A stretch of DNA of 64,000 bases from contig NZ_JALKAL010000010.1 in assembly GCF_023015765.1 (NCBI RefSeq), positions 62,001 through 126,000 of the forward strand. Direction: 5' to 3'. The position numbers and the translations under genes were made by a program. This stretch comes from Ornithinimicrobium sp. F0845 (GTDB lineage Bacteria > Actinomycetota > Actinomycetes > Actinomycetales > Dermatophilaceae). Below, in pieces: positions 61,774 to 64,000 of the stretch. Numbering within the stretch: position 1 is the stretch's first letter; each line of letters opens with the position of its first letter. Under the pieces are notes generated by a model. It worked only from the letters and a program-made list of their open reading frames with translations, searched no databases and had not been told where the DNA came from.

Positions 61774-62988
61774 GTGACCGAGGCACAGCGAACCCGACCA
61801 CTGCGCGCGGAGGGCGGCTTCCCGGTCGTCGGGATCATCGGCGGGGGCCAGCTCGCGCGGATGTCGCAGCAACCGGCCATCGCCCTGTCGGTCACGCTCT
61901 CCGTCCTGGCCGAGTCCGAGACCGCGTCGGCCGCGCTCGTCGTGCCGCACGCCCCGGTCGGCGACCACACCGACCTGGAGACGGTCCGCGCCTTCGCCCG
62001 GGACGTCGACGTGGTGACCTTCGACCACGAGCACGTGCCGCCGGAGGTGATCTCCGCGCTGATCGAGGACGGGGTCCCGGTGCACCCCGGCCCCGACGCG
62101 CTGCTGCACGCCCAGGACAAGATCGTCATGCGGCGCCGGCTCACCGAGCTGGGCATCCCCTGCCCGCGCTGGACGGCCGCGACCACCGCCGAGGACGTCA
62201 CCGCCTTCGGGGAGGAGATCGGCTGGCCGGTCATCGCCAAGACCCCCAGGGGCGGGTATGACGGCAAGGGAGTCCGCAGGATCTCCTCACCCGAGCAGGT
62301 GGCCGACTGGCTCGAGGTGGTCGGGCAGGACGGCCCGATGCGCGAGGGTGTCCTGCTGGAGGAGGCGGTCGACTTCACCCGCGAGCTCGCGGTGATGGTG
62401 GCGCGCAGCCCCAGCGGCCAGGCCGCCACGTGGCCGGTCGTCGAGACCGTCCAGACCAACAGCATCTGCACCGAGGTCCTCGCACCAGCCCCTGGCCTCG
62501 ACCCGGACCTCGCCACCCGGATCGGCGAGGCCGCCCTGCGGATCGCCGGCGAGCTCGGCGTCACGGGCGTGATGGCTGTGGAGTTGTTCGAGGTGAGGGA
62601 CCGGGAGACCGGTGCCCCGGCATACTTGGTCAACGAACTGGCGATGCGGCCGCACAACTCCGGTCACTGGACCATCGACGGAGCCGTGACCAGCCAGTTC
62701 GAGCAGCACCTGCGCGCGGTCCTGGACCTGCCGCTGGGCGACCCGTCGGCGCGCCAGGAGTGGACCGTCATGGCCAACGTCCTCGGTGGGGAGCACCCGG
62801 ATCTCTACCCGACCTACCGCCACCTCATGGCCCGCGACCCGGGGCTGAGGATCCACCTCTACGGCAAGGGCGTGCGGCCCGGGCGCAAGCTCGGGCACGT
62901 CAACGTGACCGGCGACGGGGACGTCGAGGCGCTGCGCGAGCGGGCCAAGCACGCCGCCGACTACCTGCAGGGAGTCATCGATGAGTGA
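61774..62988 (+). CDS. purK: 5-(carboxyamino)imidazole ribonucleotide synthase
   Basis: 404 aa from GTG 61774. ATP-grasp enzyme of purine synthesis that carboxylates AIR with bicarbonate and [50 protein letters not shown] (grasp loop), ELAVMVARS and [31 protein letters not shown] are the family blocks. TAGGGT (61761-61766) stands seven bases before GTG: leaderless. It overlaps purE by 8 bp. Confidence 0.95.
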   Translation: MTEAQRTRPLRAEGGFPVVGIIGGGQLARMSQQPAIALSVTLSVLAESETASAALVVPHAPVGDHTDLETVRAFARDVDVVTFDHEHVPPEVISALIEDGVPVHPGPDALLHAQDKIVMRRRLTELGIPCPRWTAATTAEDVTAFGEEIGWPVIAKTPRGGYDGKGVRRISSPEQVADWLEVVGQDGPMREGVLLEEAVDFTRELAVMVARSPSGQAATWPVVETVQTNSICTEVLAPAPGLDPDLATRIGEAALRIAGELGVTGVMAVELFEVRDRETGAPAYLVNELAMRPHNSGHWTIDGAVTSQFEQHLRAVLDLPLGDPSARQEWTVMANVLGGEHPDLYPTYRHLMARDPGLRIHLYGKGVRPGRKLGHVNVTGDGDVEALRERAKHAADYLQGVIDE

Positions 62989-63526
62989 GCCTTCAGTGAG
63001 TGAGCACAGCGGGAGCGGTCCGGTGGTCGGACTGGTCATGGGCAGCGACAGCGACTGGCCCGTGATGGAGGCCGCGGCGCAGATGCTGGAGGAGTTCGGC
63101 GTGGCCTACGAGGCCGACGTCGTCTCGGCGCACCGGATGCCGGCGGAGATGATCGACTACGGCCGGTCCGCGGAGGAGCGCGGGCTGCGGGTGATCATCG
63201 CCGGGGCCGGGGGAGCCGCGCACCTGCCGGGCATGCTGGCCTCGGTCACGGTGCTGCCGGTGATCGGCGTGCCGGTGCCGCTGAAACACCTGGACGGCAT
63301 GGACTCCCTGCTCTCGATCGTGCAGATGCCCGGCGGCATCCCGGTCGCGACGGTCTCCATCGCCGGCGCCAAGAACGCCGGGCTGCTCGCCGTGCGGGTC
63401 CTGGGAGCCGGGGACGGGGACGAGGCGCGGCGTCTGCGGGAGGCCCTGTCGGCATACTCCTCGGAGCTGCGGGACCAGGCCCACGCCAAGGGCGAGAAGC
63501 TGCGGTCCCGCCCCCAATTTTCGTAG
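62981..63526 (+). CDS. purE: N5-carboxyaminoimidazole ribonucleotide mutase
   Basis: 181 aa. It moves the carboxyl group in the step after Pur[54 protein letters not shown] and [43 protein letters not shown]. The usual helical end is followed by RSRPQFS and the stop, which come from the E element (CAA TTT TCG TAG). This tail is not part of the normal family sequence. Translation is coupled to purK. Confidence 0.93.
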   Translation: MSEPSVSEHSGSGPVVGLVMGSDSDWPVMEAAAQMLEEFGVAYEADVVSAHRMPAEMIDYGRSAEERGLRVIIAGAGGAAHLPGMLASVTVLPVIGVPVPLKHLDGMDSLLSIVQMPGGIPVATVSIAGAKNAGLLAVRVLGAGDGDEARRLREALSAYSSELRDQAHAKGEKLRSRPQFS

Positions 63527-63572
63527 TGGTTTTGTCGGTCGATCCCGGCTTTTCGTAGTGGTTTTGTCGGTC
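63518..63572 (+). repeat. Paired E element containing the purE stop codon
   Basis: TTTTCGTAGTGGTTTTG followed by TCGGTC at 63518-63540 and again at 63550-63572, exactly 32 bp apart with CCCGGC in the link. The first copy contains the purE stop TAG. The same structure ends merR near 28.4 kb, in the same orientation relative to the gene. Confidence 0.9.
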
Positions 63573-63598
63573 GGGTCCGACCGGTGTCCGCAGGGACA

Positions 63599-63624
63599 GA
63601 ACCTTTTGGGCGCCGTGGAAGTCT
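63599..63624 (+). promoter_or_regulatory. Possible ECF-type promoter before the sigma gene
   Basis: GAACC (63599-63603), 17 bp, then GTCT (63621-63624), eight bases before the GTG. The form (AAC-rich -35, GTC -10) suits an ECF-type sigma factor, so the gene may drive itself. Judged by eye only. Confidence 0.4.
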
Positions 63625-63631
63625 CATCAGC

Positions 63632-64000
63632 GTGAGCAGTTCCCAGGAGCGTGAGGCCGACTTCGCCGCGTTCGTCGCGGCCCGGTCTGCCCATCTCGTG
63701 CACTTCGCCAGGATGCTGTGCGGTGACCTGCACCCGGGCCCAGGACCTGGTGCAGGCGGCGCTGGAGAAGATCTTCAGAGTATGGCGGAAGCGCGAGATC
63801 GAGCACCCGTTCGCCTATGCGCGGCGAGCGGTGCTGAACGAGTACCTGTCGGGCGCGCGCAGCCGCTGGCGTGAGACACCCGTCGCCGATCCCGCGGAGC
63901 ACCACGAGCAGGCGGAGCCGGACCATGCGGCCGGACTGGTCGACCGGGACGCGCTGCTGGCGGCGCTCGCCAGCCTGGCGCCGCGTGAGCGGGCGGTCAT
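63632..64000 (+). pseudogene. SigE-family RNA polymerase sigma factor, apparent frameshift, runs off the window
   Basis: GTG 63632 starts SSSQEREADFAAFVAARSAHLVHFARMLCGD, the usual region-2 start of SigE-family (ECF-like) sigma factors. At about 63727-63735 the frame shifts by one base: the sense continues TRAQDLVQAALEKIFRVWRKREIEHPFAYARRAVLNEYLSGARSRW in the next frame and reads to the window end (SLAPRERAV of region 4). One extra C in GACCTGCACC would explain it. Either the gene is broken or the base is an error. The end lies outside the window. Confidence 0.75.

Noticed and set aside
63727-63735. Programmed frameshifting in the sigma gene
   Set aside because: No slippery heptamer or following pseudoknot is apparent; mutation or error is simpler.

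Overview
The window is about 71% GC by eye, densely coded, with short intergenic gaps. It carries many GTG starts, many apparently leaderless genes, an acyl-CoA carboxylase alpha/beta/epsilon set and an F420-type PPOX enzyme. This points to an actinomycete, probably in Micrococcales near the Intrasporangiaceae/Ornithinimicrobiaceae (inference, no search was run). No rRNA, tRNA, CRISPR array, transposase, prophage or replication origin was seen.

Layout. 1-1.4 kb: end of a cupin gene and adenosine deaminase. 1.6-14.9 kb: the widespread actinobacterial RDD / SpoIIM / DUF58 / MoxR / DUF4350 / DUF4129 / membrane-protein cluster plus a uridine kinase. It is split between spoIIM and DUF58 by a 5-kb insert carrying a FlaR-like kinase, a 67-aa protein, a 990-aa LuxR-type ATPase regulator and an amber-interrupted alpha/beta hydrolase. 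15-25 kb: PH-like membrane protein, first AbiEi/DUF559 protein, phosphosugar mutase, purine nucleoside phosphorylase, LpdA, NhaC antiporter and biotin carboxylase/BCCP. 25-36 kb: SufS-like enzyme, hydroxyacid dehydrogenase, VapBC, a MerR/acyl-CoA dehydrogenase/carboxyltransferase unit, SulP, lipoprotein, HEAT protein and Maf. 36-50 kb: accessory metabolism (DinB, transglutaminase-like, DUF885, PPOX, MOSC, DUF2200, CoA-disulfide-reductase-like, an MFS exporter with a leader peptide, gene remnants, an omega-amino-acid operon). 50-52 kb: second AbiEi/DUF559 protein in a repeat-rich patch. 52-64 kb: AccE, AccD, SolA-like oxidase, BirA, enoyl-CoA hydratase, two-component system, MFS, threonine dehydratase, GtrA, PurK, PurE and the start of a SigE-family sigma factor.

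The housekeeping genes (add, pmm, deoD, lpdA, accA3, maf, accE, accD, birA, gtrA, purK, purE) follow a block I recall from Mycobacterium tuberculosis around Rv3275c-Rv3313c. The stretches between them can therefore be read as lineage-specific insertions. Purine salvage (Add, PNP, mutase) and purine synthesis (PurK/PurE) sit at the two ends. Carboxylase subunits and their biotin ligase are in the middle and right part.

The most unusual content is non-coding. A family of about 48-bp interrupted palindromes with compensating arm changes occurs six times, always next to one of the two AbiEi/DUF559 genes. A separate paired 32-bp-period element contains the stop codon of both a merR gene and purE, giving two unrelated proteins the same C-terminus. 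Several other gene ends carry private tandem repeats of about 20-24 bp. The region also holds many recently broken genes: two amber interruptions, two apparent frameshifts and two gene remnants.
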